The notes under the pieces are model-generated. The model searched no databases. It saw only the letters and a list, made by a program, of their open reading frames with translations, and was not told the origin of the DNA. A program made the position numbers and the translations under genes. From NCBI GenBank assembly GCA_964385695.1, contig CAYLQA010000023.1, forward strand, positions 1 to 56,030: a stretch of DNA of 56,030 bases, written 5' to 3'. Position 1 is the first letter of the stretch. Every line of letters starts with the position of its first letter. This DNA is from CAYLQA01 sp964385695 (GTDB lineage: Bacteria > Desulfobacterota > Desulfobulbia > Desulfobulbales > Desulfurivibrionaceae). Positions 34,144 to 44,713 of this stretch are shown piece after piece.

Positions 34144-36786
34144 ATGAAATCGGGAAGCCGTTTAGAACGGGTATTAGAATCTGGAGAGTTTGCGGTCACG
34201 GGCGAACTCGGTCCACCTAAGAACAGCAATGCTGAGGTGGTTCGGGAAAAGGCTCGCATCCTGAAAGGCAATGTCGATGCAGTCAATATCACCGACTGTC
34301 AAACCGCTATTGTCAGGATGTCCAGCATCAGCGCTGGTCTCATTACCCAATCCGAAGGTGTCGAGCCGGTTATTCAGATGACCTGCCGCGACCGGAACAG
34401 GATCGGAATGCAGAGTGATATCCTGGGCGCCACTGCCCTGGGATTAAAAAACCTTTTATGCCTGACTGGCGATCATCAAAAATTCGGTAATCATCCAGGC
34501 TCTAAGGGAGTCTTTGATATGGATTCCATCCAGCTCATGGGCATGATGAAGACCTTACGTGATGAGAAGAAATTTCAATGCGGTGAGGTCATTAAAAGTG
34601 ATGAGCCGAAGCTGTTTTTAGGTTGTGCCGCTAATCCTTTTGCCGGCCCCTCCGAACAGTTCAGAGCTCAACGCCTGGCCAAGAAGGTTGCAAATGGTGC
34701 TGACTTTGTTCAGACCCAGATCATATATAATGTTGAGCGCTTTGCAAAATTCATGGAAGCTGTGCGCGATATCGGACTGCATGAGAAAGTTCATATTCTC
34801 GCTGGTGTTACACCTCCTCGCTCCGTTGGCATGGCTCGGTACATGAAAAATTTTGTTCCGGGTATGGATGTGACGGATGATGTCATCAAACGTCTTCAAG
34901 GCGCCAAAGACAAAGAAGACGAAGGTATTAACATCTGCGTTGATATTATCAATCAGGTGCGTGAGATAGAAGGTGTTGCCGGTGCCCATGTTATGGCAAT
35001 TGAATGGGAGACTGCCGTTCCTGAAATCGTCAGTCGCGCTGGCCTTGCCGAGCGTCCTGTCTTTGACGATGATGCAGTGAGTGCACCTGTTGCCGACGAA
35101 AGCATTGAGGTTCGTACCTCAGAGACGAGTGAAGAAGAAAAAGATAGCGTTCTGGCCGCCGCTAAGGAAGAAGCAGCGAAGATTGTTGCCGCCGCTCAAG
35201 AAGAAGCTGCAAAGCTTCGGGCACAATCAACTGCTGGAGAGTCCATAGCGCCTGACCAGGCAAGTCTTGAAATAGATGAAGCAGGAGAAGATGAAATGAA
35301 CGAAAGAGAACGTCAAATGGCGCTTGCGTCTGTCCAGCAAGGACTTGATGCGCTCAGGAAGGCCTTTGGTCTGTCGGATGATCAGTTTGATGCACTGGCT
35401 AAATTTGCCGGCGCTGAGGCTATTCTCACACGCGAGCCACAGGCAGCGTCGGCTCCTGCAAGTCAAGGAGCACCGGCAGCCACACCTGCTGCTCCGGTAG
35501 TTGATACCAGTGCAGAGGATGCCAAAAAGGCTGCCGAGGCCAAGGCTGCTGAAGACGCCAAGAAAGCGCAGGAGGCCAAGAAAGCTGCTGAAGCACAGGC
35601 TGCTGAAGATGCCAAGAAGGCTGAAGAAGCTAAAAAAGTCGCAGAAGCGAAGGCCGCTGAAGAGGCTAAGAAGGCTGCCGAGGCCAAGGCTGCTGAAGAG
35701 TCTAAAAAAGCTGCCGAAGCGAAAGCAGCTGAAGAGACCAAAAAGGCAGAACCTGCTCCGGCAAAGGCAGCTCTTGCTGCCACCGGTGGAATTGAAGCTG
35801 CTGAACTTGCCTCAGAATCTACTCCTTTGGCAGATCGAGCAAGCAAGGTTCCTGCTGACTCATATACGGAAAAGTATACCGGCACAATTCGAGAGAGCGC
35901 ATTGGGTAATGGCGACAGTGCCATTACAGTTGGTGGTGCCAACACCATGCCGTTCCAACTCTTTGAAGGCGATATGCCACGCAAGCCCATGATCGCCATG
36001 GATATCGTTGACGTTAAGCCCGAAGAGTGGCCCGAGACCTTAACCCGTCATTTTGAGGGTGCCATGGACAGCCCTGTTGATTGGGCTAAAAAATGCGTCA
36101 ATGATTTTAATGCAGACGCACTTTGTATCTCCTTGGTTTCCACTGACCCCAATGGTCAGAATCGCTCCTCAGCCGATGCGGCTAAGGATGCATCGGAAGT
36201 TATTAACGCCGTTGACGTTCCTATTATTGTTTGGGGTTGTGGCAATGGCGAAAAAGATACAGACACACTGCGCGAATTGACAGCTATCGTTGGCGACAAG
36301 AAGGTCTGCCTGGCCCCGTTGTCCGATGCAAACTATCGCTCAATCGGCGCTACTGCCATGGCTTTTCAGCACCCGGTTGTTGCTGCATCACCCATTGATG
36401 TTAACTTGGCCAAGCAGCTGAATATCCTACTTGAAAACCTTGGTGTAAATCTCGAGAATGTCCTGATCGATCCATCCATCGGTGCTCTCGGTTACGGTAT
36501 TGAGTACACCTACTCTGTTATGGAGCGTATTCGCTTAGCCGCTCTCACCCAGCAGGATGAGAAATTACAGGTGCCCTTTATCTGTAATCTCGGCCGCGAG
36601 GTCTGGAAGGCAAAAGAGTGTCGCCTGCCGAGTGATGACATGATCGGCGATCAGGAGACACGCGGTGTCCTCATGGAGGCCATTACCGCTTCTTGTATGC
36701 TCATGGCTGGTGGTGAGGTAATGATCATGCGTCATCCGCGTGCCATTGCTCTGACCAAATCCTTAATTAACGGTTTGATGGGATAA
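34144..36786 (+). CDS. Fusion: methylene-THF reductase (MetF) plus CODH/ACS delta subunit (AcsD)
   Basis: The 880-residue frame has no internal stop. Residues 1-310 are MetF-like (AVTGELGPPKNSN, the LCLTGDH segment, GVTPPRS). Residues about 335-540 are a charged Ala/Lys/Glu linker including a TolA-like repeat tract (459-539). Residues about 550-880 are AcsD, with MIAMDIVDVKPEEWP, VSTDPNGQNRS and GALGYGIEYTYSVMERIR. MetF makes methyl-THF; AcsD is the small subunit of the corrinoid protein that accepts the methyl group. The fusion may hold the donor enzyme near the methyl acceptor. MetV and the methyltransferase AcsE are not encoded here. An internal ATG at 35296 could also yield a separate AcsD. 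Confidence 0.9.
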   Translation: MKSGSRLERVLESGEFAVTGELGPPKNSNAEVVREKARILKGNVDAVNITDCQTAIVRMSSISAGLITQSEGVEPVIQMTCRDRNRIGMQSDILGATALGLKNLLCLTGDHQKFGNHPGSKGVFDMDSIQLMGMMKTLRDEKKFQCGEVIKSDEPKLFLGCAANPFAGPSEQFRAQRLAKKVANGADFVQTQIIYNVERFAKFMEAVRDIGLHEKVHILAGVTPPRSVGMARYMKNFVPGMDVTDDVIKRLQGAKDKEDEGINICVDIINQVREIEGVAGAHVMAIEWETAVPEIVSRAGLAERPVFDDDAVSAPVADESIEVRTSETSEEEKDSVLAAAKEEAAKIVAAAQEEAAKLRAQSTAGESIAPDQASLEIDEAGEDEMNERERQMALASVQQGLDALRKAFGLSDDQFDALAKFAGAEAILTREPQAASAPASQGAPAATPAAPVVDTSAEDAKKAAEAKAAEDAKKAQEAKKAAEAQAAEDAKKAEEAKKVAEAKAAEEAKKAAEAKAAEESKKAAEAKAAEETKKAEPAPAKAALAATGGIEAAELASESTPLADRASKVPADSYTEKYTGTIRESALGNGDSAITVGGANTMPFQLFEGDMPRKPMIAMDIVDVKPEEWPETLTRHFEGAMDSPVDWAKKCVNDFNADALCISLVSTDPNGQNRSSADAAKDASEVINAVDVPIIVWGCGNGEKDTDTLRELTAIVGDKKVCLAPLSDANYRSIGATAMAFQHPVVAASPIDVNLAKQLNILLENLGVNLENVLIDPSIGALGYGIEYTYSVMERIRLAALTQQDEKLQVPFICNLGREVWKAKECRLPSDDMIGDQETRGVLMEAITASCMLMAGGEVMIMRHPRAIALTKSLINGLMG
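35283..35298 (+). promoter_or_regulatory. Possible internal ribosome binding site and start for a separate AcsD
   Basis: AGGAG (35283-35287) lies 8 nt before an in-frame ATG (35296-35298, residue M385 of the fusion). The downstream product would begin MNERERQMALASV and contain the linker repeats and the full AcsD domain. This is a good initiation context by eye but could be chance. Confidence 0.45.
35518..35760 (+). repeat. Coding repeat: TolA-like Ala/Lys/Glu linker of the MetF-AcsD fusion
   Basis: About six imperfect copies of a 12-residue unit of the form [DE][AST]KKAAEAKAAE lie between the two enzyme domains. Such sequences form long single helices or coiled coils, as in TolA. The repeat is coding and in frame, but its length could vary by slippage. 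Confidence 0.85.
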
Positions 36787-36843
36787 TCAACCTCGAACTT
36801 TATAAATATTAAAATACCATTACGAGTTTAGAGGAGTTTACCA

Positions 36844-39048
36844 ATGTCTAAGATAATCTGTTCAGCCGCCATTCGCGGGGCACACAAGATAATCGATATG
36901 GCGGAGGAGCAGTTCGAGGAGGCCTTGAAGAAATATGGCCCCGAACAAGAGGTGTCCTTGCCCAACACCGCTTATTTTCTGCCTATTATATACAGTATGC
37001 TCGGCGCCAAGGTGCAAACCGTTGGTGACATGAAGGATATTTTCGCAGAGTGTCGCAAACTTTTGCCGGCTGAGGTCAGTGAGAACCTCTGGCTCCCATA
37101 TCTCGCGCCGGCTCTTGATGCTGGTATGGCTACCTTCTTTGCCGAGGAAATGTACGAAGCTATTCGCTATCTTAATTCTCCGGAATTCTATACCAAGACC
37201 GAAGATCCAACCGATGATAACCTCTGGCTTGGCGCTGCCGACGACGTTGTTTTTCGTAAGCGTGGTGTTGAGTTCGTAGACGGTTCAGCACCGGGATTTG
37301 CTGCTATCATGGGTACCCCGGATGATTCTGAGATGGCCGCCAAGATAGCTCTTGAGCTGCAGGAGAAAAATCTCTACATCTTTATGCATGACCAGACCAA
37401 CGGCAAGAACATGGCCGAACGTCTGGTGGAACAGGATGTTCAGGTCGGTTGGAACACCCGTCTGGTTCCCTTTGGTAAGAGCTATACCTCAGCAGTCTTT
37501 GCCATTGGTTTTGCCTGTCGTGTGGCCATGGCATTTGGTGGTATTAAGCCTGGCGATTATGCTGGTAACCTTTTGTACAATAAAGATCGGACCTTTGCTT
37601 TTGTTATGGCCTTTGGTGATGTTTCCGACGAGTGGTATGCAAATGCTGCCGGTGCCATCAACTGGGGCTTCCCAACCATATCCGACTATGATATTCCTGA
37701 GGTATTGCCGACCGGTATCTGCACCTACGAGCATGTTGTCAGCAAGGTTCCCCATGAGGAGATCGTACAGAAGGCTATCGAGGTTCGTGGACTTAAGGTC
37801 AACGTGACTAAGATCGATATCCCCATGTCTTTTGGCCCGGCCTTTGAGGGTGAGCGTGTCCGTAAGGATGATCTCTTTATGGAGTGTGGTGGTGGTCGGA
37901 CCTCAGGTGTTGAGGTTCTGGTCTCCAAAGACATGAGTGAGGTTGAAGATGGCCTGGTCACTATTGAAGGACCGGACATCAAGGATATCGAGCAGGGCCA
38001 GAACCTGCCAATCGGTATCTTGGTTGAGGTTGCTGGTCGTGAGATGCAATCTGACTTTGAGCCGATCCTTGAGCGCCAGTTTCATCACCTGATCAATTAT
38101 ATTCAGGGCATTATGCATATGGGCCAACGAAACATCATGTGGGTCCGTATCGGTAAGGCTGCTGTTGAAAAAGGATTTTCCTTTACCCATTTCGGTAAGG
38201 TCCTGCACGGCAAACTGCACCAGGAGTTCGGTGCCATTGTTGACAAAATTCAGGTCAAGATCTTCACTGAGTTGGACAAGGTAGAAGAGGTACAGGAACT
38301 GGCCCGTAAGACATATGCCGAGCGTGATGAGCGCCTTGGCTCCATGACCGACGAGACCGAGGAGATTTACTACTCCTGCTCGCTCTGTCAGTCCTTTGCC
38401 CCCAGCCATATCTGTGTCATTACCCCGGAGCGGATCGGCATGTGCGGCGCCTACAACTGGCTCGATGGTAAGGCATCATACAACATCAACCCCACCGGCC
38501 CCAACCAGCCCATTGAAAAGGGCGAGGTTATTGATGGTGAACTTGGTATCTTCAAGGGTATCAACGAGTTTGTCAATCAGGCTTCCCGCGGAGCGGTGGA
38601 GGAACTTGCCTGCTACTCCTTGATGAACAGCCCCATGACCGCCTGTGGTTGCTTTGAGGCCATTGCCGCCATGCTGCCGCAATGTAACGGTATCATGGTT
38701 GTCAACCGTGACTTCCTCGGCATGACCCCATCGGGTATGAAGTTCACCACCCTTGCCGGTATGACCGGTGGTGGTGCACAGACTCCTGGCTTCATGGGTG
38801 TTTCCAAGCATTTCATGACCAGCCCCAAACTCTTTCTGGCCGAGGGCGGACTCAAGCGTGTGGCCTGGTTGCCTAAGGCGATGAAGGATGAGATTGCGGA
38901 TAAGCTTAAGGAGCGCTGTGAAGAGATCGGCATGCCTGAGCTGTTTGACATGATTGCTACAGAAGAGCAGGGCACCACTGAGGAGGAGATCCTTGAGTTC
39001 CTCAAAAAGGTAGGACATCCCTGCCTTGAAATGGAAACAGCTGTTTAG
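36844..39048 (+). CDS. acsB: Acetyl-CoA synthase (CODH/ACS beta subunit)
   Basis: The protein has 734 residues, the length of bacterial AcsB. A-cluster ligands are all present: C512, C515, C524 and C534 (CSLC...HIC...MC) and the C601-G-C603 motif that holds the two nickel ions. It joins the corrinoid-bound methyl group, CO and CoA to acetyl-CoA. It lies 57 nt after the MetF-AcsD gene and 76 nt before acsC, in one operon. Confidence 0.98.
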   Translation: MSKIICSAAIRGAHKIIDMAEEQFEEALKKYGPEQEVSLPNTAYFLPIIYSMLGAKVQTVGDMKDIFAECRKLLPAEVSENLWLPYLAPALDAGMATFFAEEMYEAIRYLNSPEFYTKTEDPTDDNLWLGAADDVVFRKRGVEFVDGSAPGFAAIMGTPDDSEMAAKIALELQEKNLYIFMHDQTNGKNMAERLVEQDVQVGWNTRLVPFGKSYTSAVFAIGFACRVAMAFGGIKPGDYAGNLLYNKDRTFAFVMAFGDVSDEWYANAAGAINWGFPTISDYDIPEVLPTGICTYEHVVSKVPHEEIVQKAIEVRGLKVNVTKIDIPMSFGPAFEGERVRKDDLFMECGGGRTSGVEVLVSKDMSEVEDGLVTIEGPDIKDIEQGQNLPIGILVEVAGREMQSDFEPILERQFHHLINYIQGIMHMGQRNIMWVRIGKAAVEKGFSFTHFGKVLHGKLHQEFGAIVDKIQVKIFTELDKVEEVQELARKTYAERDERLGSMTDETEEIYYSCSLCQSFAPSHICVITPERIGMCGAYNWLDGKASYNINPTGPNQPIEKGEVIDGELGIFKGINEFVNQASRGAVEELACYSLMNSPMTACGCFEAIAAMLPQCNGIMVVNRDFLGMTPSGMKFTTLAGMTGGGAQTPGFMGVSKHFMTSPKLFLAEGGLKRVAWLPKAMKDEIADKLKERCEEIGMPELFDMIATEEQGTTEEEILEFLKKVGHPCLEMETAV

Positions 39049-39124
39049 CCCTTGCTTTGGGCAACAACGAATACATTACGACTTTATTTAATTTGAGTTC
39101 TCTATATATGGGAGGAACAGACAG

Positions 39125-40480
39125 ATGGCTTTAACAGGTATTCAAATCCTCAAAATGCTTCCCAAGAAGAATTGCGGGGAGTGTGGCATTCCGACCTGTC
39201 TTGCCTTTGCCATGAAGGTAGCTGCCGGACAGACCGAGATTGGTGAGTGTCCGTATGTGAGCGATGAGGTCAAAGAGCAGATTGGTGAGGCCTCTGCACC
39301 TCCAATTCGCTCTGTGAAAATCGGTGCTGGTGATTCTGCCTTTACCACTGGTGGTGAGACCTGTCTCTACCGTCATGAAAAGCGCTTTGAAAACCCCACC
39401 GGTATCGCTGTCCTTGTTACCACCGACATGGGCGACAGTGATGTCGACGGACGTATCAGCCGTTTTAAAGATCTTCGCTATGAGCGTGTCGGCGTTATGC
39501 TCAAGGCAGACCTCATTGCAATTAAAGATGCAAATGGCGACTCTGCTGCTTTTACCGCTCTGACCAAGAAGGTTCTTGACGGCGCAGAGGATGCCAACCT
39601 GATTCTCATGAGCGATAATGCCGACAACCTCAAGGCTGCTGCCCAAGAGTGTGGTGATCGCAAGCCTTTGCTTTACGGTGCGACCCTTGATAATTCAGAT
39701 GTTATGGCTGATGTTGCCAAAGAACTTGACTGTCCGCTTTCTGTGAAAGGCAGCAATCTTGATGATGCTGTTGCCGTATCAGAAAAGCTTATGGATTCCG
39801 GCCTGAAAGACCTGATGATCGATACCGGCGCCAGAACCATGAAGGCTGCCTTTGAGGACAATATCGTAGCTCGCCGTTCAGCCATCAAGTCAAAGTACAA
39901 GCCCCTTGGCTTTTCCTCCATTACCTTTCCTTGTGAGATCTCCGATGATCCGCTCATGGAAGCCATGGTCGCTTCGATCCTGATTGCGAAATATGCCGGT
40001 ATTGTTGTCCTTTCCGACCTGCAGGGTGATGTACTCTTCCCGCTCTTGCTTGAGCGTCTGAACATCTTCACCGATCCACAGCGTCCCATGGTTGTTCAGG
40101 AGGATACTTACTCCATCAATGGTCCGGCAGAGGATGCACCTGTTCTTATCACCTGTAATTTCTCTCTCACCTACTTTATTGTTTCCGGTGAGATTGAGGG
40201 AAGCAAGGTGCCCAGCTGGCTGCTGATCAAGGATACTGAGGGGCTTTCCGTGCTCACCGCCTGGGCTGCAGGCAAGTTTGGCGCGGACATGGTTGCCCAG
40301 TTTATCAATAAATCAGGCATTCTGGAAAAGGTGAAACATCGTGATTTGATTATCCCGGGGTACCTTGCCTCCATGAAGGGTGAGCTTGAAGAGGAGCTTC
40401 CCGATTGGAATATCACCATTGGTCCTCGCGAGGCTGGTCATCTTCCCGCCTTTTTGAAAGAATGGAAACCTTCAGCATAA
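39125..40480 (+). CDS. acsC: Corrinoid iron-sulfur protein large subunit (AcsC)
   Basis: The protein has 451 residues. The N-terminal [4Fe-4S] motif C17-x2-C20-x4-C25-x16-C42 is followed by the corrinoid-binding TIM barrel and the C-terminal B12 domain. AcsC carries the cobalamin that receives the methyl group and pairs with AcsD. A good GGAGG precedes the ATG at 39125. It is the last carbon-centre gene; the 74-nt gap to fdhA has a degenerate hairpin at best. Confidence 0.97.
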   Translation: MALTGIQILKMLPKKNCGECGIPTCLAFAMKVAAGQTEIGECPYVSDEVKEQIGEASAPPIRSVKIGAGDSAFTTGGETCLYRHEKRFENPTGIAVLVTTDMGDSDVDGRISRFKDLRYERVGVMLKADLIAIKDANGDSAAFTALTKKVLDGAEDANLILMSDNADNLKAAAQECGDRKPLLYGATLDNSDVMADVAKELDCPLSVKGSNLDDAVAVSEKLMDSGLKDLMIDTGARTMKAAFEDNIVARRSAIKSKYKPLGFSSITFPCEISDDPLMEAMVASILIAKYAGIVVLSDLQGDVLFPLLLERLNIFTDPQRPMVVQEDTYSINGPAEDAPVLITCNFSLTYFIVSGEIEGSKVPSWLLIKDTEGLSVLTAWAAGKFGADMVAQFINKSGILEKVKHRDLIIPGYLASMKGELEEELPDWNITIGPREAGHLPAFLKEWKPSA

Positions 40481-40554
40481 AAGATAGTGATAAGTAATGA
40501 GGAAACATCGATACCTTTAATCTTGTTTCCTCTTGCTGAATTTTGAGTTGACGC

Positions 40555-43500
40555 ATGAATATTACAATAAACGGTAACGAAATTGTTGCTGAAGAAGGGA
40601 TAACTATCCTTGAAGCGGCAAAACGTGCAGATATTGAAATCCCCACCCTCTGTCATGTGAAGCAGGGCACCTCGGACGTCCCTTGTGAGCTTTGTATTGT
40701 CGAGGTTGAAGGTGCAGATGAGCCTGTTCGTTCATGTAGTACTCCCATTGCCGAGTCAATGGTTGTTGTGACCGATTCCGAGCAGCTTGTTGCCCAGCGC
40801 AAAGAGCGCTTGAGCACGATAATGTCCAGTCACTTTGGCGATTGCAAGGCACCTTGTAATCTTACCTGTCCCGGTCAGATTAACGTTCAAGGTTATATTG
40901 CCCATGTTGCCAAAGGACAATATGAAGAGGCCTTGCGCCTTGTCATGGAACGGAATCCGTTTCCATTTTCCGTTGGTCGTGTTTGCCCGCGTTTTTGTGA
41001 GACCCGATGTCGTCGAATCCTTGTCGATGAGTCTGTTTCCATCAACCATCTCAAGCGGTTTGTTGCTGACTGGGCCATGGCCAACAAGGTCGACCTGAAG
41101 ATCCCCAGGGAAAAACATACAGGCAAAAGAATTGCTGTTATTGGGGGTGGCCCATCCGGCCTTAGCGCTGCATATTTCCTTGCTCGCAAGGGCCACGATG
41201 TGACCGTTCTTGAGTCTTCACCCAAGCTTGGTGGAATGCTGCGCTACGGTCTGCCTGAATATAAAATCCCCAGCGATGTCCTTGATTATGAGATCAACAT
41301 GATCTTGAGAATGGGCATCAATGTTCGCTTGAGTCAGAAATGGGGGGTTGATTTCACCCTGCAGGAACTGCGCGAGCAGGGATTTGATTCCATACTTATC
41401 TCCACTGGTACCCCTGTTGACGAAAGTCTTGATATCCCCGGTTGCGCATTACCCAAGGTAGTGAAGGCCGGTAAATTCCTGCGCGACGTCAATGAGGGCA
41501 AGGTCAAAGATTACGGCCGTTCAGCTGTTGTGTTCGGTGGCAACAACATTGCCATGGAAACCGCTCGTTCCTTGATTCGTAGTGGTGTTGACGAGGTAAC
41601 CATCATCTATCCTCGGGCTCAGACCGAAATGCCTGCTAACCAGCGGACAATTCGCGAGGCAGAGCGCGATGGTGTGCAGTTCCTCTTGATGGCTTCTCCT
41701 GTTAATTTTGTTGATACAGACAACGGTATTAACGTTGAGTTGATCAGAATGAAACTCGGCGAGCCGGATAAAAAGGGTGTACGTCATCCTGAGGCAATTC
41801 CTGGTTCTAGTGTTAACATCCTCGTTGATACGGTTGTTGTCTCCCAGGGACTGAAGGCCTGTAAAGATAAATTTGAAGGCGGCGAACTTGAAGAAACCCT
41901 TGAGCTTACACCAAAGGGAAATCTCAAGGCCAATCCGAGAACCGCTCTGACCAATCACCCAGGGATTTTTGCTGCCGGTGATGTGACCAGTGGCCCGCGC
42001 TCTGTGATTCAGGCTGTGGTAGCTGCTCGTCGTGCAGCTGAGAATGTGCATTCCCAGGTAATGGGTGTACCAAAGCCACCGGCTGAAAGTCGTTTTAACT
42101 TTCACCGTGGACGCACCTTTGATGATGTTGATCTTAAAAACTTTGAAGGCATCAACATCAAGCTGCGCGAAAAAATGCCTGGCCGTCCGCCTGAGATCAG
42201 CACTCAAGATTTTGACGAGTACAAACTCGGCTTCAATGAAAAGATGGCCGTGAATGAGGCTAAGCGTTGTTTGTCCTGCGGTTGCTCGGCATTTGAGCGA
42301 TGCGATCTCAAGAAAGAGGCTTTGGAACTCGGCCTTGATCCCAACCGCACTGGTATGGGGAAAACGCCTGATTACTCCAAAGATATATCCCATCCCACCA
42401 TCATGGTGGATATGAATAAGTGTATCTATTGTAAGCGTTGCGAGAATAGCTGCGATTACGATGCCCTGAGCATTTCAGCCGAAGGGACTGATGAGCAGGG
42501 TAGACCTCAAGGGCTTTCCTTTCAGTTCAAGGAAAACTGTGTTTCCTGTGGTGCCTGTGTGGATAACTGTTCAACCGGTGCGCTTAACAAAAAGGATGCC
42601 ATGGTTCCAGTGGTAAGCGAGGAAATGCGCGAGGTGCGCACGACTTGTCCTTACTGTGGTGCAGGCTGTCAGATGATTCTCCGGGTTAAGGGTAATACCT
42701 TGATGGAGGTTACCTCTGACCCTGATTTGGCACCGAACTACGGCGCACTTTGTGTGAAAGGACGTTTTGCCCATAACTTTGTCCAGCATAAGGATCGCTT
42801 GACCCAGCCTTTGGTTCGGCGCAACGGTCAACTGGTTGAGACCACTTGGGAAGATGCACTGAATGTAGTTGCTAAGCGTTTCTTCGATATCAAGTCCATG
42901 TACGGAGCTGACGCAATTTCCGGCTTCAGTTGTGCAAGGGCCACCAACGAAGAAAACTTTTTGATGCAAAAATTTATGCGGACAGCGATCGGAACGAATA
43001 ATATCGATCACTGTGCTCGACTCTGACACGCTCCCACGGTGGCCAGTTTGGCCCTCACCTTCGGCAGCGGCGCAATGACCAACTCCATCGGAGACGCGGT
43101 CAACAATAAAACAGATCTTTTCTTTATGATTGGTTCCAACCCGGACACCTCTCATCCGACCATAGGTCTTCGCATCAACCAGGCTGTCAGTAAAGGCGCC
43201 AAGTTGGTAGTTGTAGACCCACGAAAGACCAATCTTGCTGAGCGGGCTGATCTTTGGTTGCGCATTAATCCCGGTACTGATGTTGCCTTGCTTAATGGCT
43301 TGATGAATATCATCCTTGAAGAAGACCTCTGGGATAAGTCCTTTGTTGAGAATCGAACTGAGGATTTTGATGAACTTCAAAACCTCGTGAAAAAGTATAC
43401 CCCTGAAAAGGTTGAACAGATTACCGGTATTGCCCAGGATGACCTGTATACCGCAGCGCGTATGTATGCTGCTGAGGGACGTCACGCCATCTACCACGGA

Positions 43501-44676
43501 ATGGGCATTACTCATTACACCACAGGTACTGACCGTGTGAAGAGTATCGCCAACATGGCCATGCTTTGCGGCAAGGTTGGTGTTGAAGGTGGTGGTTGCA
43601 ACCCGCTACGTGGCCAGAACAATGTCCAGGGTGCCTGTGATATGGGTGCTCTGTTCAACACCTTGCCTGGTTACGGTTCTCTTGATAACGACGAGCTGCT
43701 TGATAAATATGAGGATGTTTGGAAGGTCAAGCTGCCCAGGAGGCCAGGTAAGCCAGCCACTGAGGTTTGGGAGAATGTTATCAAGGGTGATATCCGTGCC
43801 CTTTACATCTTTGGTGAAGATCCGGCTGTTGCCGATGCTAATATTTCCCATGTGCAGGAAGCATTGGGAGAGGCTGACTTTGTTGTGGTTCAGGATCTCT
43901 TCCTCACCGATACGGCGAAGATGGCCGACGTTGTCTTACCTGCCGCATGTTTTGCGGAAAAAGACGGGACCTTCGCTTGTACAGAGCGTCGCGTGCAGCG
44001 TGTGCGTAAAGCGGTTGATCCCCCAGGACAGGCTCGACCTGATTGGCAGATCTTTACCGAACTTTCCAAGAAGATGGGCTACGAGATGGAGTACAACTCT
44101 GCCGAGGACATCTTTGAGGAGATTCGGAACCTGCTTCCTCAGTACAAAGGTATAACCTACGAGCGTATTGAAGAGGTCGGTTTGCAGTGGCCTGTGCCCA
44201 ATGAGGATCATCCCGGCACCCCGGTTCTGCATACAGAGTCCTTTACTCGTGGGCGCGGCCTCTTCATTCCTGAAGAATATATTCCTCCGGTTGAGCTTGC
44301 TGATGAAGAATATCCCATGCTCTTTACCACCGGCCGTGACCTTGCCCGTTATAACTTCTCCAGCATGACCGGCAAGACCACTGAAATTGATGAAATCAGC
44401 CCTGAGTGTTTTGCAGAGGTTAATCCTGTTGATGCTGAGCGTATGGGAATCAAAGACCTTGATTGGTTGCGTCTGAGTTCCCGCCGTGGCTCGATTGATA
44501 TCCGTGCCAAGCTCACTGAACGCTCGCAAGAGGGTACAATTTTTACAACCTATAATCATCTTGAGACCCTGGTGAACCTTCTCACCTTGGATGCTTTGGA
44601 TAGGTTATCCAGAACGCCTGAGTACAAGCTTTGCGCGATCAAAGTTGAAGTATTAGGAGATGAGTTGCCGAACTAA
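40555..44676 (+). CDS. fdhA: Selenocysteine formate dehydrogenase fused to GltD-type flavin module
   Basis: The open frame is interrupted only by an in-frame TGA at 43024-43026, read as Sec824 in DNIDHCARL-U-HAPT, the known FDH active site. The full product has 1373 residues. Order: [2Fe-2S] ferredoxin domain (C33, C44, C47, C62), GltD-like Fe-S/FAD/NAD(P)H module (about 80-560, GGGPSGLSAAY and GGNNIAMETA), two [4Fe-4S] motifs (about 620-690), then the molybdopterin FDH domain with CPYCGAGC. It would reduce CO2 to formate, the first methyl-branch step. No NuoEF-like subunits are here; hdrA and mvhD follow at once, so they are the likely electron partners. Confidence 0.92.
43024..43059 (+). 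promoter_or_regulatory. Sec codon and SECIS-like hairpin of fdhA
   Basis: TGA (43024-43026) is followed 11 nt later by a hairpin: GGTG-GCC (43038-43044), loop AGTTT with GT, then GGC-CCT-CACC (43050-43059), with CCT bulged. Position and loop match bacterial SECIS elements read by SelB. Confidence 0.75.
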
Positions 44677-44713
44677 CCTCGGCAATACAATATTTTTATA
44701 AGTGGAGTAATGT

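Noticed and set aside
43024..43039. fdhA as two broken genes or a frameshift
   Set aside because: The frame is the same on both sides and only one TGA separates them at the known Sec position, so recoding explains it better.
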